Assembly (NCBI RefSeq): GCF_000716435.1
Contig: NZ_JNWO01000021.1
Coordinates: 186,001-250,000, forward strand
Direction of reading: 5' to 3'
DNA length: 64,000 nt
Origin: Streptomyces xylophagus
Lineage (GTDB): Bacteria; Actinomycetota; Actinomycetes; Streptomycetales; Streptomycetaceae
Within the stretch, counting starts at the first letter, position 1. Every line of letters begins with the position of its first letter. Below are positions 19,656 through 28,173 of this stretch, in pieces. The notes beneath the pieces were generated by a model, which was given only the letters and a program-made list of their open reading frames with translations, was not told the origin of the DNA and did no database searches. Made by a program: the position numbers and the translations under genes.

Positions 19656-20377
19656 GTGGTGCTCCTTGAACTGGTGATACTGATCTCGTCGAACGCCCCC
19701 GCCTGCGCGTGGTCGCCGACGCCTTGCTCGAAGTACGGCTCTCCCGGCCGCCGTACACCCACGGCGTGCCAGCCCGCGGCCATGGCCGCGTCCAGCTCGC
19801 CGGGCCGGTCGGAGAGGAAGAGCAGCCGGGACGGCTCGACGCCGGTCTCCGCCGCGATACGGCGGTACGACTCCGGCTCCTGCTTGGGACCGGCGTTCTC
19901 CGTGTCGTAGAGACCGGAGACGAGCGGCAGCAGATCGCCATCCGGGCTCGAGATGAACCACGCGCGCTGCGCGGCCACAGACCCGGACGAGTAGACGTAC
20001 AGCCGCAGCCCCGCCGTGTGCCAGGCGCGCAGGGCCGGTACGACGTCGTCGTAGAAGTGCGAGACGAGGTCGCCGCGGGCGAAGCCCTCTGACCAGATGA
20101 TGCCCTGGAGGGTCTTCAGGGGCGTGGCCTTGCGGTCCTCGTCGAGCCAGGAGTTGAGGGCCTTCTCGATCTGTACGGCGTCGGCGTCCGGGTCGCCGGT
20201 CAGCTCGCGCACCTGCGCGACCGCCCGGGCCACCTCGGGGTCGTCGCTCCGGTCGGTCAGAAGAGACGCGAAGCGCGAGCGCGAGTACGGGTACAGCACG
20301 TCGACGACGAAACCCGTGGCGCTCGTGGTGCCCTCGATGTCGAGCACCACGGCGTCCACGTCGAACCGCAAACTCAC
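19652..20377 (-). CDS. mtnC: acireductone synthase (enolase-phosphatase E1)
   Basis: MtnC is the bifunctional HAD-family enolase-phosphatase that turns the diketone phosphate into acireductone. This 241-residue protein has the variant HAD motif [13 protein letters not shown] (Asp-Ile-Glu, characteristic of E1 instead of DxD), motif [14 protein letters not shown] with the Ser, and the Lys plus acidic motif in [12 protein letters not shown] and [14 protein letters not shown]. It starts with GTG 20377, overlapping mtnD by 4 bp, and its 3' end overlaps mtnB. Confidence 0.94.
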   Translation of the reverse strand: MSLRFDVDAVVLDIEGTTSATGFVVDVLYPYSRSRFASLLTDRSDDPEVARAVAQVRELTGDPDADAVQIEKALNSWLDEDRKATPLKTLQGIIWSEGFARGDLVSHFYDDVVPALRAWHTAGLRLYVYSSGSVAAQRAWFISSPDGDLLPLVSGLYDTENAGPKQEPESYRRIAAETGVEPSRLLFLSDRPGELDAAMAAGWHAVGVRRPGEPYFEQGVGDHAQAGAFDEISITSSRSTT

Positions 20378-20973
20378 GCGGCGGCCTTGTCCTGCTGGTA
20401 GCCCGCGTCGATCGTGTCGTAGTCCGGGAAGCGGGAGGCGATGGTCGAGCCGGTGAAGTTGCCGACCCAGCCGTCCTCCTCGTGGAAGAAGCGGATCGCG
20501 GTGAAGGCGGGCTTGGTGCCCATGTCGAACCAGTGGGTCGTGCCGCGCGGGACGCCCAGCAGGTCGCCCTTCTCGCAGTACACGGCGTGCACTTCGCCGC
20601 CCACGTGCAGGTAGAAGATGCCGGAGCCGGAGACGAAGAAGCGGACCTCGTCATCGTCGTCGTGCGTGTGCTCCTGGAGGAACTTCGCGCGGGCGCCCGC
20701 CGCCTTCGCCGGGTACTCCGGGTCGTCGCTGGGGTGCAGGCCGAGGACGTCGACGGTGGTGAAGCCCTCCTCGGCGTTCAGCTTGTCGATCTCCGGGCCG
20801 TAGGCGGCGAAGACGGTGTCGCTGTCGGCGTCGGCCGGGACGTCCTCGCGGATCGGCCACTGCTCGTAGCGCACACCGATGGGAGCGAGCGCGGCGGCGA
20901 TCTCGACGGGGTCGGCGGTGCGGCGCACGAGGGTCTCGGGGCCGGACTCGGACCAGGTGGTCAGCAGCGTCAT
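20374..20973 (-). CDS. mtnD: acireductone dioxygenase
   Basis: MtnD is the cupin-fold Fe2+ (or Ni2+) enzyme that oxidises acireductone to the methionine keto acid plus formate; the metal decides the product. This 199-residue protein has the ligand set in [16 protein letters not shown] (two His and a Glu) and a fourth ligand in [11 protein letters not shown], all in the expected order. It is the first gene of mtnDCB. Upstream are a hairpin (21002-21028) and a cysteine-rich leader ORF, which suggest attenuation control. Confidence 0.95.
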   Translation of the reverse strand: MTLLTTWSESGPETLVRRTADPVEIAAALAPIGVRYEQWPIREDVPADADSDTVFAAYGPEIDKLNAEEGFTTVDVLGLHPSDDPEYPAKAAGARAKFLQEHTHDDDDEVRFFVSGSGIFYLHVGGEVHAVYCEKGDLLGVPRGTTHWFDMGTKPAFTAIRFFHEEDGWVGNFTGSTIASRFPDYDTIDAGYQQDKAAA

Positions 20974-21001
20974 GGGAACAACTCCGAAAAGTGGGAGGGA
21001 T

Positions 21002-21028
21002 GTCCGGATGCTGGGACGAGCACCGGAC
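21002..21028 (-). promoter_or_regulatory. hairpin upstream of mtnD
   Basis: A 10-11-bp stem with one bulge (21002-21012 / 21019-21028) lies 29 bp before the mtnD start and 52 bp after the candidate leader ORF on the same strand. Confidence 0.45.
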
Positions 21029-21079
21029 GGGTGGGGAGGAGAAGTCGGGGGCGGCGGGGCGACGGCGGCGGACAGCCGG

Positions 21080-21154
21080 TCAGCCCGGACACCGTGCGCC
21101 GGGACAGCACCGCATGCAGCTCATGGGGGGTGTCGTCGCGCTGGGTGTCTTCAT
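21080..21154 (-). CDS. candidate cysteine/methionine-rich leader ORF before mtnDCB
   Basis: This 24-residue ORF ends in [14 protein letters not shown] and has four cysteines and three methionines including the start. GAGG lies 5 bp before the ATG. A longer in-frame ORF reaches to 21277, so the exact start is uncertain. It lies on the mtnD strand, 106 bp upstream, and is followed by a stable hairpin. It is supported by composition and by similar elements at the two neighbouring units; it has no recognised family. Confidence 0.4.
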   Translation of the reverse strand: MKTPSATTPPMSCMRCCPGARCPG

Positions 21155-21269
21155 CGGGGCCTCACTGTGCCGGGTCGGGAGCCGGTTCCGTGATGGTAAC
21201 CGGCGTCGGTGAACGGACCGGGTGTGACGTAGTCGTTGTCTCATCTGGTGAGAAACCGCTTCCATCCCT

Positions 21270-21299
21270 TTGACCAATGGCCGAAAACGTTCTCATGAT
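21270..21299 (+). promoter_or_regulatory. promoter candidate for the leader peptide and MTR importer
   Basis: TTGACC (21270-21275) and CATGAT (21294-21299) are 18 bp apart, and the latter ends 6 nt before the leader ATG, fitting a leaderless leader transcript. The -10 box is a weak match. Confidence 0.35.
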
Positions 21300-21305
21300 C
21301 TGTTT

Positions 21306-21377
21306 ATGAAGACGCTGCTGCTCGTGCGGCGGCTGTACGTGGACTTGCTCCGGTCGACCACAGCCAGCTGTCGCTGA
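21306..21377 (+). CDS. Streptomyces-type cysteine leader peptide before the MTR importer
   Basis: This 23-residue ORF contains RRLYVDLLRSTTASCR and ends Ser-Cys-Arg. The pattern (basic pair, aromatic/His-Val-Asp-Leu-Leu-Arg, then a C-terminal Cys-Arg) matches the many small 'putative leader peptides' seen ahead of sulfur and amino-acid genes in Streptomyces. It lies 137 bp before the binding-protein gene, with a CCGCGG-N13-CCGCGG inverted repeat in between (21410-21434). A terminal cysteine codon read during cysteine shortage is the expected sensor; this is inferred from the family. Confidence 0.65.
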   Translation: MKTLLLVRRLYVDLLRSTTASCR

Positions 21378-21514
21378 CCACATCCGGAGCCCCGCGAGCC
21401 TTTGCTGCCGCGGCCCACCACCCGTTCCGCGGTGGCTGATTCCTTTTCCCATGCTCCGGGTCACGCATGCCCCTCCTTCACCCCTTCTGCACCACCTTGC
21501 ACCTGGAGCTCCTC

Positions 21515-22612
21515 ATGTCCCGCATCCGCGTCCCCCTCGCCGCGCTCTCGCTCGCCTCCGTCTCCGCCCTCCTCCTGGCGGGCTGCTCGCAGTCCACGGA
21601 CGCCTCGAAGAGCACCGCCGACACCGCCGCCTCGGCCTCGGCCGCCACGGGCACGAAGCCGGCCCCCTTCAGCAAGGGCACGGTCAAGGTGGCGCTCGTG
21701 CGGCAGAGCGGCGCCGGCGACTACTTCGAGCAGTGGGGCAACGGCGCCAAGGCGCAGGCCAAGGCCCTCGGCATCGACCTGACCGTGTACGACGCGCAGG
21801 CCGACAACGCCAAGCAGGCCACCGACCTGTCCTCGGCGATCAACTCCGGCGCGCAGGCGATCATCGTCGACCACGGCTTCCCGTCGACCATCCAGCCCGA
21901 GATCGACCAGGCGGTGAAGAAGGGCATCAAGGTCGTCGTCTACGACGTCGACCAGACCAACAAGTCGGTCATCAGCACCGAGCAGGACGACGCGAGCATG
22001 GCGCAGGCCGTCCTCGACGTGATGGCCAAGACGGTCGGCAAGAACGCCAAGGTCGGCTACGTCAACGTCGCCGGCTACGCGGCCCTCGACAAGCGCAACA
22101 CCGTCTGGAAGTCCACGGTCGACGCCAACGGCTGGAAGCAGCAGTTCAAGGTCGGCAAGGTCACCGACTCCACGGCCACCGACAACGTTCCCCTGGTCTC
22201 CGCCGCGCTCACCCAGCACTCCGACGTGACGGGCATCTTCGCGCCGTACGACGAGTTGGCCAAGGGCACGCTCCTTGCCGTGCAGAACAAGAAGCTCCAG
22301 AGCAAGGTGAAGGTCTTCGGCGCGGACGTCTCCAACGCGGACATCCAGAACATGACCGCCGCGGGCAGCCCCTGGGTCGCCACGGCCGGCACCGACCCGT
22401 CCGCGGTCGGCGCGGCCGTCGTGCGTACGGCAGCCCTTGAGCTGGCAGGCCAGTTGAACAAGACGTCCGTCGACTTCCCGGCCGTCGCCATCACCCAGGA
22501 CTTCCTGCGCAAGAACAAGATCGCGAACATGGACCAGCTGCGCGCGGCCCTGCCCGCCCTGAACCTCTCCAAGGTGAGCACCGCGGACTGGATCCCCAAT
22601 GTCGCCCACTGA
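21515..22612 (+). CDS. sugar-type ABC transporter binding lipoprotein (predicted methylthioribose)
   Basis: This 365-residue ribose-family periplasmic-binding protein has a signal peptide with lipobox LLLAGC (Cys about residue 24). The mature part starts with a Ser/Ala/Thr-rich linker, then VKVALVRQSGAGDYFEQWGNG. The ATG at 21515 follows GGAG by 8 bp; an earlier ATG at 21467 would spoil the signal peptide. The gene begins an operon with an RbsA-type ATPase, a permease and mtnK, so 5-methylthioribose is the predicted cargo. Ribose or another pentose cannot be excluded. Confidence 0.85.
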   Translation: MSRIRVPLAALSLASVSALLLAGCSQSTDASKSTADTAASASAATGTKPAPFSKGTVKVALVRQSGAGDYFEQWGNGAKAQAKALGIDLTVYDAQADNAKQATDLSSAINSGAQAIIVDHGFPSTIQPEIDQAVKKGIKVVVYDVDQTNKSVISTEQDDASMAQAVLDVMAKTVGKNAKVGYVNVAGYAALDKRNTVWKSTVDANGWKQQFKVGKVTDSTATDNVPLVSAALTQHSDVTGIFAPYDELAKGTLLAVQNKKLQSKVKVFGADVSNADIQNMTAAGSPWVATAGTDPSAVGAAVVRTAALELAGQLNKTSVDFPAVAITQDFLRKNKIANMDQLRAALPALNLSKVSTADWIPNVAH

Positions 22613-24128
22613 CACGGCGGTTGACGCCGCGGTCTCGCTCCGCGACGTCAGCATGGCCTTCGGCGGCAAGACGGTGCTGGCCTCCGTCTCGCTGGACATC
22701 GCACCGGGCAGCGTGGTCGCGCTGCTCGGTGCGAACGGCGCGGGCAAGTCCACGCTGATCAAGATCCTGTCGGGCGTGCACACGGACCACGGCGGCGAGG
22801 TGCGGGTCGCAGGGGAGCCCGCAGCTCTCCAGTCGCCGCTCGCCGCCCGGCAGTTGGGCATCCAGACGGTCCACCAGCGGATCGGCGAGGGCATCGTGCC
22901 AGGCCTCACCGTCGCCGAGAACCTGGTCTTCGAGGAGCTGGCGCAGAAGCGCGGCAACCCGTTCCTGAACGGCCGCCGCGTCCTGGCCCGCGCCCGCGAG
23001 ATCCAGGCCGGTCTCGAACTGGACTGGAGCGACGCCGTGTTGCGCCGGGACGTCACCGAACTCGGCATCTCCGACCGCCAGTTGCTCATCCTGGCCCGCG
23101 CCCTCGCCACCCGCCCCCGGCTGCTCATCCTCGACGAACCGACCTCCGCACTCTCCGCCGCCGAGGCGGAGCGGCTCTTCGCCCTCGTCGAGAAGATGCG
23201 CGACGACGGCATCGCGGTCCTCTACGTCTCCCACCGCCTCGGCGAGATCGACGCCCTCGCCGACCGCCTGGTCGTCCTGCGGGACGGCGGTCTCACCGAC
23301 GACCAGGTCAAGCCCTTCGACTGGGACAGCGCCCTGCGCGCGATGCTCGCCCAGGCCCACGAGGCGACGAGCGCCCGCCCGCAGCGCACCGGCGAGCACG
23401 GCGACGTCGTCCTCGGCCTGCGCGGCGTCCACCTCTTCGAGGGCCGCGCCCCCCTCGACCTGGACCTGCGCGCCGGTGAAGTCACCGGTGTCGTAGGCCT
23501 GTTGGGTGCCGGCAAGACGGAACTGGCCCGCGGCCTGTTCGGCGCCGAGCCCTTCGCCACCGGCACGGTCGCACTCGACGGCAAGCCCTACGCGCCCCGC
23601 CGCCCGGCCGACGCGATCCGCGCCGGCGTCCACCTCGTCCCCGAGGACCGGCACGCCGACGCGCTCGTCCCCGGCTGGTCGGTGGCGCAGAACATCTCGC
23701 TGCCGTTCCTCAAGTCCCTGTCCCGGGGCGGGCTCATGAACACCGCGAAGGAGGACGCTCTCGGCCGCGAGACCATCGACGCCCTCGGTGTCGTCGCCCG
23801 AGACGAGCACAGCACCGTCGAGGAACTCTCCGGCGGCAACCAGCAGAAGGTCGTCGTCGGCCGCTGGCTCGCCGAGACACCCCGGGTCCTCATCCTGGAC
23901 GAGCCGTTCCGAGGCGTGGACATCGGCGCCCGGCGCGACATCGGCCGCCGCGCCCGCACCCTGGCCGCCGAAGGCGCCGCCGTCCTCGTCCTCTCCGCCG
24001 ACGTGGACGAGGTACTGGAGGTCGCCGACCGGGTCGTAGTGCTGTCGGCGGGCGAGGTCCATCTCGACGCGTACGGCGAAGACGCGGAACGCGACCGCGT
24101 GATCCAGACCATCTCGGCGTCCGTGTGA
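22599..24128 (+). CDS. sugar-type ABC transporter ATPase (predicted methylthioribose)
   Basis: This 509-residue RbsA-like protein has two fused ABC domains: Walker A GANGAGKST (domain 1) and a degenerate GLLGAGKTE (domain 2), Walker B LLILDEPTSAL and VLILDEPFRGVD, and the C-loop LSGGNQQK in domain 2, while domain 1 has the weaker VTELGISDRQLL. It overlaps the binding-protein gene by 14 bp. It energises the importer with the permease that follows. Confidence 0.9.
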   Translation: MSPTDTAVDAAVSLRDVSMAFGGKTVLASVSLDIAPGSVVALLGANGAGKSTLIKILSGVHTDHGGEVRVAGEPAALQSPLAARQLGIQTVHQRIGEGIVPGLTVAENLVFEELAQKRGNPFLNGRRVLARAREIQAGLELDWSDAVLRRDVTELGISDRQLLILARALATRPRLLILDEPTSALSAAEAERLFALVEKMRDDGIAVLYVSHRLGEIDALADRLVVLRDGGLTDDQVKPFDWDSALRAMLAQAHEATSARPQRTGEHGDVVLGLRGVHLFEGRAPLDLDLRAGEVTGVVGLLGAGKTELARGLFGAEPFATGTVALDGKPYAPRRPADAIRAGVHLVPEDRHADALVPGWSVAQNISLPFLKSLSRGGLMNTAKEDALGRETIDALGVVARDEHSTVEELSGGNQQKVVVGRWLAETPRVLILDEPFRGVDIGARRDIGRRARTLAAEGAAVLVLSADVDEVLEVADRVVVLSAGEVHLDAYGEDAERDRVIQTISASV

Positions 24129-24195
24129 TGCCGGCAGACCACTCCGGCGTCCGCGCGATGCCCGCCCCGCACGAAGCCACGGCAGGAAGTACGCC

Positions 24196-25242
24196 ATGAC
24201 CACCACCCAGAGCTCCGAGGCCGCACCGAAGACGGCGGCACCGTCCGCCGTCTCCACCGCCGTGCTCGTCCAGAACGCCGTCATCAAGTACGGCTTCATC
24301 TTCGTCACGGTCGTGCTCTTCCTGTACTTCGCGCTGACCGAGGGCTCCTTCCGCGAGTCCGCGACCCTCCTCGACACCCTCCGGTACGTCTCCGTCGCCG
24401 CGATCCTCGGCCTCGGTGTCACCCTCACCATGGCCGTCGGCGGAATGGACATGTCCGTCGGCGCGGTCGCGGGGCTCGGCGTCACCGTCGCCGCGAAGAC
24501 GATGGTGACGTACAACCAGGTCGGCACGGTCGCGATCCTCGCGGTGATCGCGGCGGGCGCGCTGGCCGGACTCCTCAACGCCCTGCTGATCGTCGTCATG
24601 AAGATCCCGGACATGCTGGCCACCCTCGGCACCATGTTCGTCATCCAGGGCACCAAACTCATCCTGGTGGACGGTCAGTCCATCTCCGCCGGCATGACCC
24701 AGTCCGACGGCACCACCGCCCCCGGCAAGTTCACCGACGGTTTCCTGCGCATCGACCGGGGCACGATGCTCGGCATCCCGATCTCCGTACTGATCTTCGG
24801 CGCGCTGACGGTGATCGCCTGGGTGTTCCTGGCCCGCACCCGCTGGGGCCGCGTCCTGTACGCCATCGGCGCCAACCCCGAGGCGTCGCGCCTGGCGGGT
24901 ATCCGCGTAGGCGCCTACCGGGCGCTGGCGTACGTACTGTCCGGCATGCTCGCCTCGATCGGCGGCCTGATCCTGGCGTCCCGGATCGGCCAGGGCGACG
25001 TGTCCGCCGGTACGTCACAGCTGCTGGAGGCGGTCGCCGTGGCACTGGTCGGCACGTCGGTGCTGGGCCGGGGCCGCCCGAACGTCTGGGGCACGGCACT
25101 CGGCGCGGTGCTGATCGGCATCATCACCACCGGTCTGACCATCAAGGGCCTGCCCTACTACACCCAGGACGTCGTCGAGGGCGCGGTCCTCATCCTCGCC
25201 CTGGTCTTCAGCTTCACCCTGTCCAAGCGCCGCACCGCATAA
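24196..25242 (+). CDS. sugar-type ABC transporter permease (predicted methylthioribose)
   Basis: This 348-residue permease of the ribose/branched-chain superfamily has 8-10 hydrophobic helices, the central signature VTLTMAVGGMDMSVGAVAGL and the cytoplasmic loop IGANPEASRLAGIRV that docks to the ATPase. The ATG at 24196 has AGGAAG about 7 bp upstream. It lies 67 bp after the ATPase gene and 22 bp before mtnK. Confidence 0.9.
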   Translation: MTTTQSSEAAPKTAAPSAVSTAVLVQNAVIKYGFIFVTVVLFLYFALTEGSFRESATLLDTLRYVSVAAILGLGVTLTMAVGGMDMSVGAVAGLGVTVAAKTMVTYNQVGTVAILAVIAAGALAGLLNALLIVVMKIPDMLATLGTMFVIQGTKLILVDGQSISAGMTQSDGTTAPGKFTDGFLRIDRGTMLGIPISVLIFGALTVIAWVFLARTRWGRVLYAIGANPEASRLAGIRVGAYRALAYVLSGMLASIGGLILASRIGQGDVSAGTSQLLEAVAVALVGTSVLGRGRPNVWGTALGAVLIGIITTGLTIKGLPYYTQDVVEGAVLILALVFSFTLSKRRTA

Positions 25243-25264
25243 GGAAGTTCGAGGAGTTCGTACG

Positions 25265-26434
25265 ATGGGCTACCGCATCCTGGAGACCGACGACATCCCG
25301 GCCTACCTGCACGAGCGGGGCCACTGGGCGGACGTGAGCGACATCCACGTCCGCGAGGTGTCGGACGGCAATATGAACCGGGTGTTCCTCGCGTCGAACG
25401 CCGACGGCAGCCACAGCCTCGCGATCAAGCAGGCGCTGCCCTGGGTACGGGTGGCGGGCCCTTCCTGGCCGATGAGCCCGGAGCGCGCCGATGCCGAGTC
25501 GAGGGCATACGAGCAGGTGGCCCGCGTGGCCCCCGACAAGATCCCGGCGATCCACGGCTACGACGCCGACAACTACGCCCTCGTCATGGAGGACATGTCC
25601 GACCTGGAGGTCCTGCGCACGGTCCTCAACGAGGGCGCGGCGTACGGCCCGGACACCTCGGCGCGAATCGGCGAGTTCGTCGCCCAACTCGCCTTCGCGA
25701 CCAGCGACTTCGGCATGGCGTCCGCCGACCGCAAGGCGCTGATCGCGGCCTCGGTGAGCCCCGAGCTGTGCAAGATCACCGAGGACGTGGTGCTCTCCGA
25801 GCCGTACATCGAGCACGAACACAACCACTGGCTCCCGGAGTTGACGGACCTGGCCGCCGACTTCCGCGCGGACACCCGCCTGCGCACGGAGGTCGCCGAC
25901 CTCCGGTACACCTTCATGACCAGCGCGCAGGCACTCCTCCACGGCGACCTGCACACCGGCAGCGTCATGGTCGGCGAACGCGAAGGCGCCCCGGTGGTAC
26001 GGGTCTTCGACCCCGAGTTCTCCTTCGTCGGCCCGATCGGCTACGACCTCGGCCTGTACTGGGCCAACGTGCTGGTGTCGGAGCAACGTGCCCGCGAGCT
26101 GGGCACGTTGTCCGACCACGCCGACCAACTCCGCCTCTCCTGGGAGGCGTTCGAGACGGAGTTCCGCCGCCTCTGGCCGACCCGCGTCGACACCTTCTTC
26201 GACGACGCGTACCTGGACCGCTTCCTGCGCAAGGTCTGGACGGAGTCACTGGGTTACGCAGGCACGGAAAACATCCGCAGAATCATCGGCTTCGCCCACC
26301 TGACGGACCTGACAACGCTGGAGGACCCGGCCCCGGCGTCGCGCAGGGCACTGCTGCTGGGCCGCGAACTAGTCATCCATCGCGAGGAGTTGACCGACGT
26401 GGACTCTGTACGAGCGGTTGTGCAACCTACCTAG
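25265..26434 (+). CDS. mtnK: S-methyl-5-thioribose kinase
   Basis: MtnK phosphorylates methylthioribose to MTR-1-phosphate. This 389-residue protein has the aminoglycoside-phosphotransferase/choline-kinase fold: the ATP-site Lys in SLAIKQALPWVRVAG, the catalytic loop LLHGDLHTGSVMV (about residues 220-232) and the DFG-like VFDPEFSFVGPIGYDLG. The start MGYRILETDDIPAYL is typical of MtnK. An SD-like AGGAAG sits about 17 bp upstream, with GAGGAG nearer (about 8 bp). It is the last gene of the importer operon. Its TAG stop lies inside copy 2 of the 34-bp repeat. Confidence 0.93.
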   Translation: MGYRILETDDIPAYLHERGHWADVSDIHVREVSDGNMNRVFLASNADGSHSLAIKQALPWVRVAGPSWPMSPERADAESRAYEQVARVAPDKIPAIHGYDADNYALVMEDMSDLEVLRTVLNEGAAYGPDTSARIGEFVAQLAFATSDFGMASADRKALIAASVSPELCKITEDVVLSEPYIEHEHNHWLPELTDLAADFRADTRLRTEVADLRYTFMTSAQALLHGDLHTGSVMVGEREGAPVVRVFDPEFSFVGPIGYDLGLYWANVLVSEQRARELGTLSDHADQLRLSWEAFETEFRRLWPTRVDTFFDDAYLDRFLRKVWTESLGYAGTENIRRIIGFAHLTDLTTLEDPAPASRRALLLGRELVIHREELTDVDSVRAVVQPT

Positions 26435-26466
26435 GGGCGCGGGGAACTGCGCGACCAGCCCCCACC
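26433..26466 (+). repeat. Streptomyces intergenic repeat, copy 2 (34 bp)
   Basis: Identical to 18990-19023 over 34 bp. It begins inside the mtnK stop codon. Confidence 0.75.
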
Positions 26467-26502
26467 CACCCGCAGACAACGACTAACGCGCACGGCACGT
26501 GA

Positions 26503-26534
26503 AAGGGGCGGCTCCCACAAAGGAACCGCCCCTT
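26503..26534 (-). terminator. terminator between mtnK and glpD
   Basis: A 13-bp stem (26503-26515 / 26522-26534) with a 6-nt loop lies between convergent genes. It has a G-U wobble on the glpD transcript and a mismatch on the other strand, so it suits glpD better. Confidence 0.7.
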
Positions 26535-26547
26535 CTCGTCGTACCGC

Positions 26548-28164
26548 CTACTTCTTGTCGAGCAGATCCTGCACCTTCGCCCGCACCTCGTCCGTGGCAA
26601 GCCCCCGGATCGTCAGCGTCGTCCGCCGCCGCAGAACGTCGTCCTGGGTCTCGGCCCACTCGTGGTCGCGGGCGTACACGACCTGCGCCCAGATCTCCGG
26701 GGCGTCGGGGTGCACCCGCTGCCCCAACTCCGGGTTCTCGTTGGTGAGTCGGGCGATGTCGAAGGCCAACGAGCCGTAGTGCGTGGCCAGGTGCTTCGCC
26801 GTGTCGGCCGCCATGCGCGGTCCCGGCGCCGGGTTGTCGACGAGGAGGCGGTGGGCGACCGCGCGCGGGTTGGCGACGCCCGGCAGCGGGAGCTTCTTCG
26901 GGAGGGAGGAGATCGGCTCGAAGTCCTCGCCGAGGGGACGGCCCGGGAGGGCTTCCAGCTTCTGCATGACCGTACGGCCGATGTGCCGGAAGGTCGTCCA
27001 CTTGCCGCCCGCGACGGACAGCATGCCGCCCTTGCCTTCGGTCACCACCGTCTCGCGCTTGGCCTTCGCCGTGCTGCCCGGGCCGCCAGGCAGGACGCGC
27101 AGCCCGGCGAAGGAGTATGTGATCAGGTCGCGCGAGAGCTGCTGGTCGCGGACCGAGAACGCGGCCTCGTCCAGGATCTGGGATATGTCCTTCTCGTTGA
27201 CCGCGACATCGGCCGGGTCGCCCTCGTACTCCTCGTCGGTCGTGCCGAGGAGCAACATGTCCTCCCAGGGGAGGGCGAAGGTGATGCGGTACTTGTCGAT
27301 GGGGGTGGCGAGTGCGGCCTTCCACGGGGACGTGCGCTTCAGGACCAGGTGCGCGCCCTTCGAGAGGCGGATGGAGGGGGCCGCGTTCGGGTCCTCCATC
27401 TTGCGCAGGTGGTCGACCCACGGGCCGGTCGCGTTGAGCACGAGCCGCGCGCTCACGCCGAACTCGTCGCCGGAGGTCGTGTCGCGCAGCTCCGCACCGG
27501 TCACCCGGCCCTGGGTGAAGCGCAGGCCGGTGACCTCGGCGTGGTTGAGGACGACCGCGCCCGCCTCGACGGCCGCGCGGACCGTCATCAGCGCCATGCG
27601 CGCGTCGTTCATCTGGTCGTCGCCGTACACGGCGACGGCCTTGAGGTTCTGGGTACGCAGCTCGGGCACGTCCTGCGCCGCCTTGGCGGGGGACAGGAGG
27701 TGGCCGACGCCGTCGCCGAACGCGGAGAGCGCGGAGTAGGCGAAGACGCCCGCCCCGAGCTTCGCCGCGCCGTGCGGACCGCCCTTGTACACGGGGAGGT
27801 AGAAGGTGAGCGGGTTCGCCAGGTGGGGGGCCACCTGGCGGGACACCGCACGGCGTTCGAAGTGGTTCTCCGCCACCAGCTTCACCGCACCGGTCTGCAG
27901 ATAGCGCAGACCGCCGTGGAGAAGCTTGGAGGAGGCGGAAGAGGTGGCACCGGCGAAGTCGCCGGCGTCGACCAGGGCCACCCGCAGCCCGGACTGCGCG
28001 GCATGCCAGGCGGTGGAGATGCCCAGGATGCCGCCGCCGATGACGAGGAGGTCGTACGTCGCCTTGGAGAGCTGCTCCCGGGTCTCGGCCCGGCTCGGGT
28101 TCGAGCCGGAGGCCGGGTGCGTACCGAGGGCAGGCACGGACTGCAGGGTGGACTGACTGGTCAT
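26548..28164 (-). CDS. glpD: aerobic glycerol-3-phosphate dehydrogenase
   Basis: GlpD oxidises glycerol-3-phosphate to dihydroxyacetone phosphate with FAD at the membrane and passes electrons to quinone. This 538-residue protein has a ~35-residue N-terminal extension, then the FAD-binding fold DLLVIGGGILGISTAWHAA, the SSKLLHGGLRYL active-site segment, LVLNATGPWVD and SVAGGKWTTFR, all standard for the family. The ATG at 28164 lies 9 bp downstream of the glpK stop, so glpF-glpK-glpD form an operon. Confidence 0.95.
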   Translation of the reverse strand: MTSQSTLQSVPALGTHPASGSNPSRAETREQLSKATYDLLVIGGGILGISTAWHAAQSGLRVALVDAGDFAGATSSASSKLLHGGLRYLQTGAVKLVAENHFERRAVSRQVAPHLANPLTFYLPVYKGGPHGAAKLGAGVFAYSALSAFGDGVGHLLSPAKAAQDVPELRTQNLKAVAVYGDDQMNDARMALMTVRAAVEAGAVVLNHAEVTGLRFTQGRVTGAELRDTTSGDEFGVSARLVLNATGPWVDHLRKMEDPNAAPSIRLSKGAHLVLKRTSPWKAALATPIDKYRITFALPWEDMLLLGTTDEEYEGDPADVAVNEKDISQILDEAAFSVRDQQLSRDLITYSFAGLRVLPGGPGSTAKAKRETVVTEGKGGMLSVAGGKWTTFRHIGRTVMQKLEALPGRPLGEDFEPISSLPKKLPLPGVANPRAVAHRLLVDNPAPGPRMAADTAKHLATHYGSLAFDIARLTNENPELGQRVHPDAPEIWAQVVYARDHEWAETQDDVLRRRTTLTIRGLATDEVRAKVQDLLDKK

Positions 28165-28173
28165 GTGGGGTTC

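Noticed and set aside
20974..21514. SAM-type riboswitch in the mtnD/MTR importer gap
   Set aside because: The CCGGCAACC-type core was not found on either strand; leader ORFs explain the region better.
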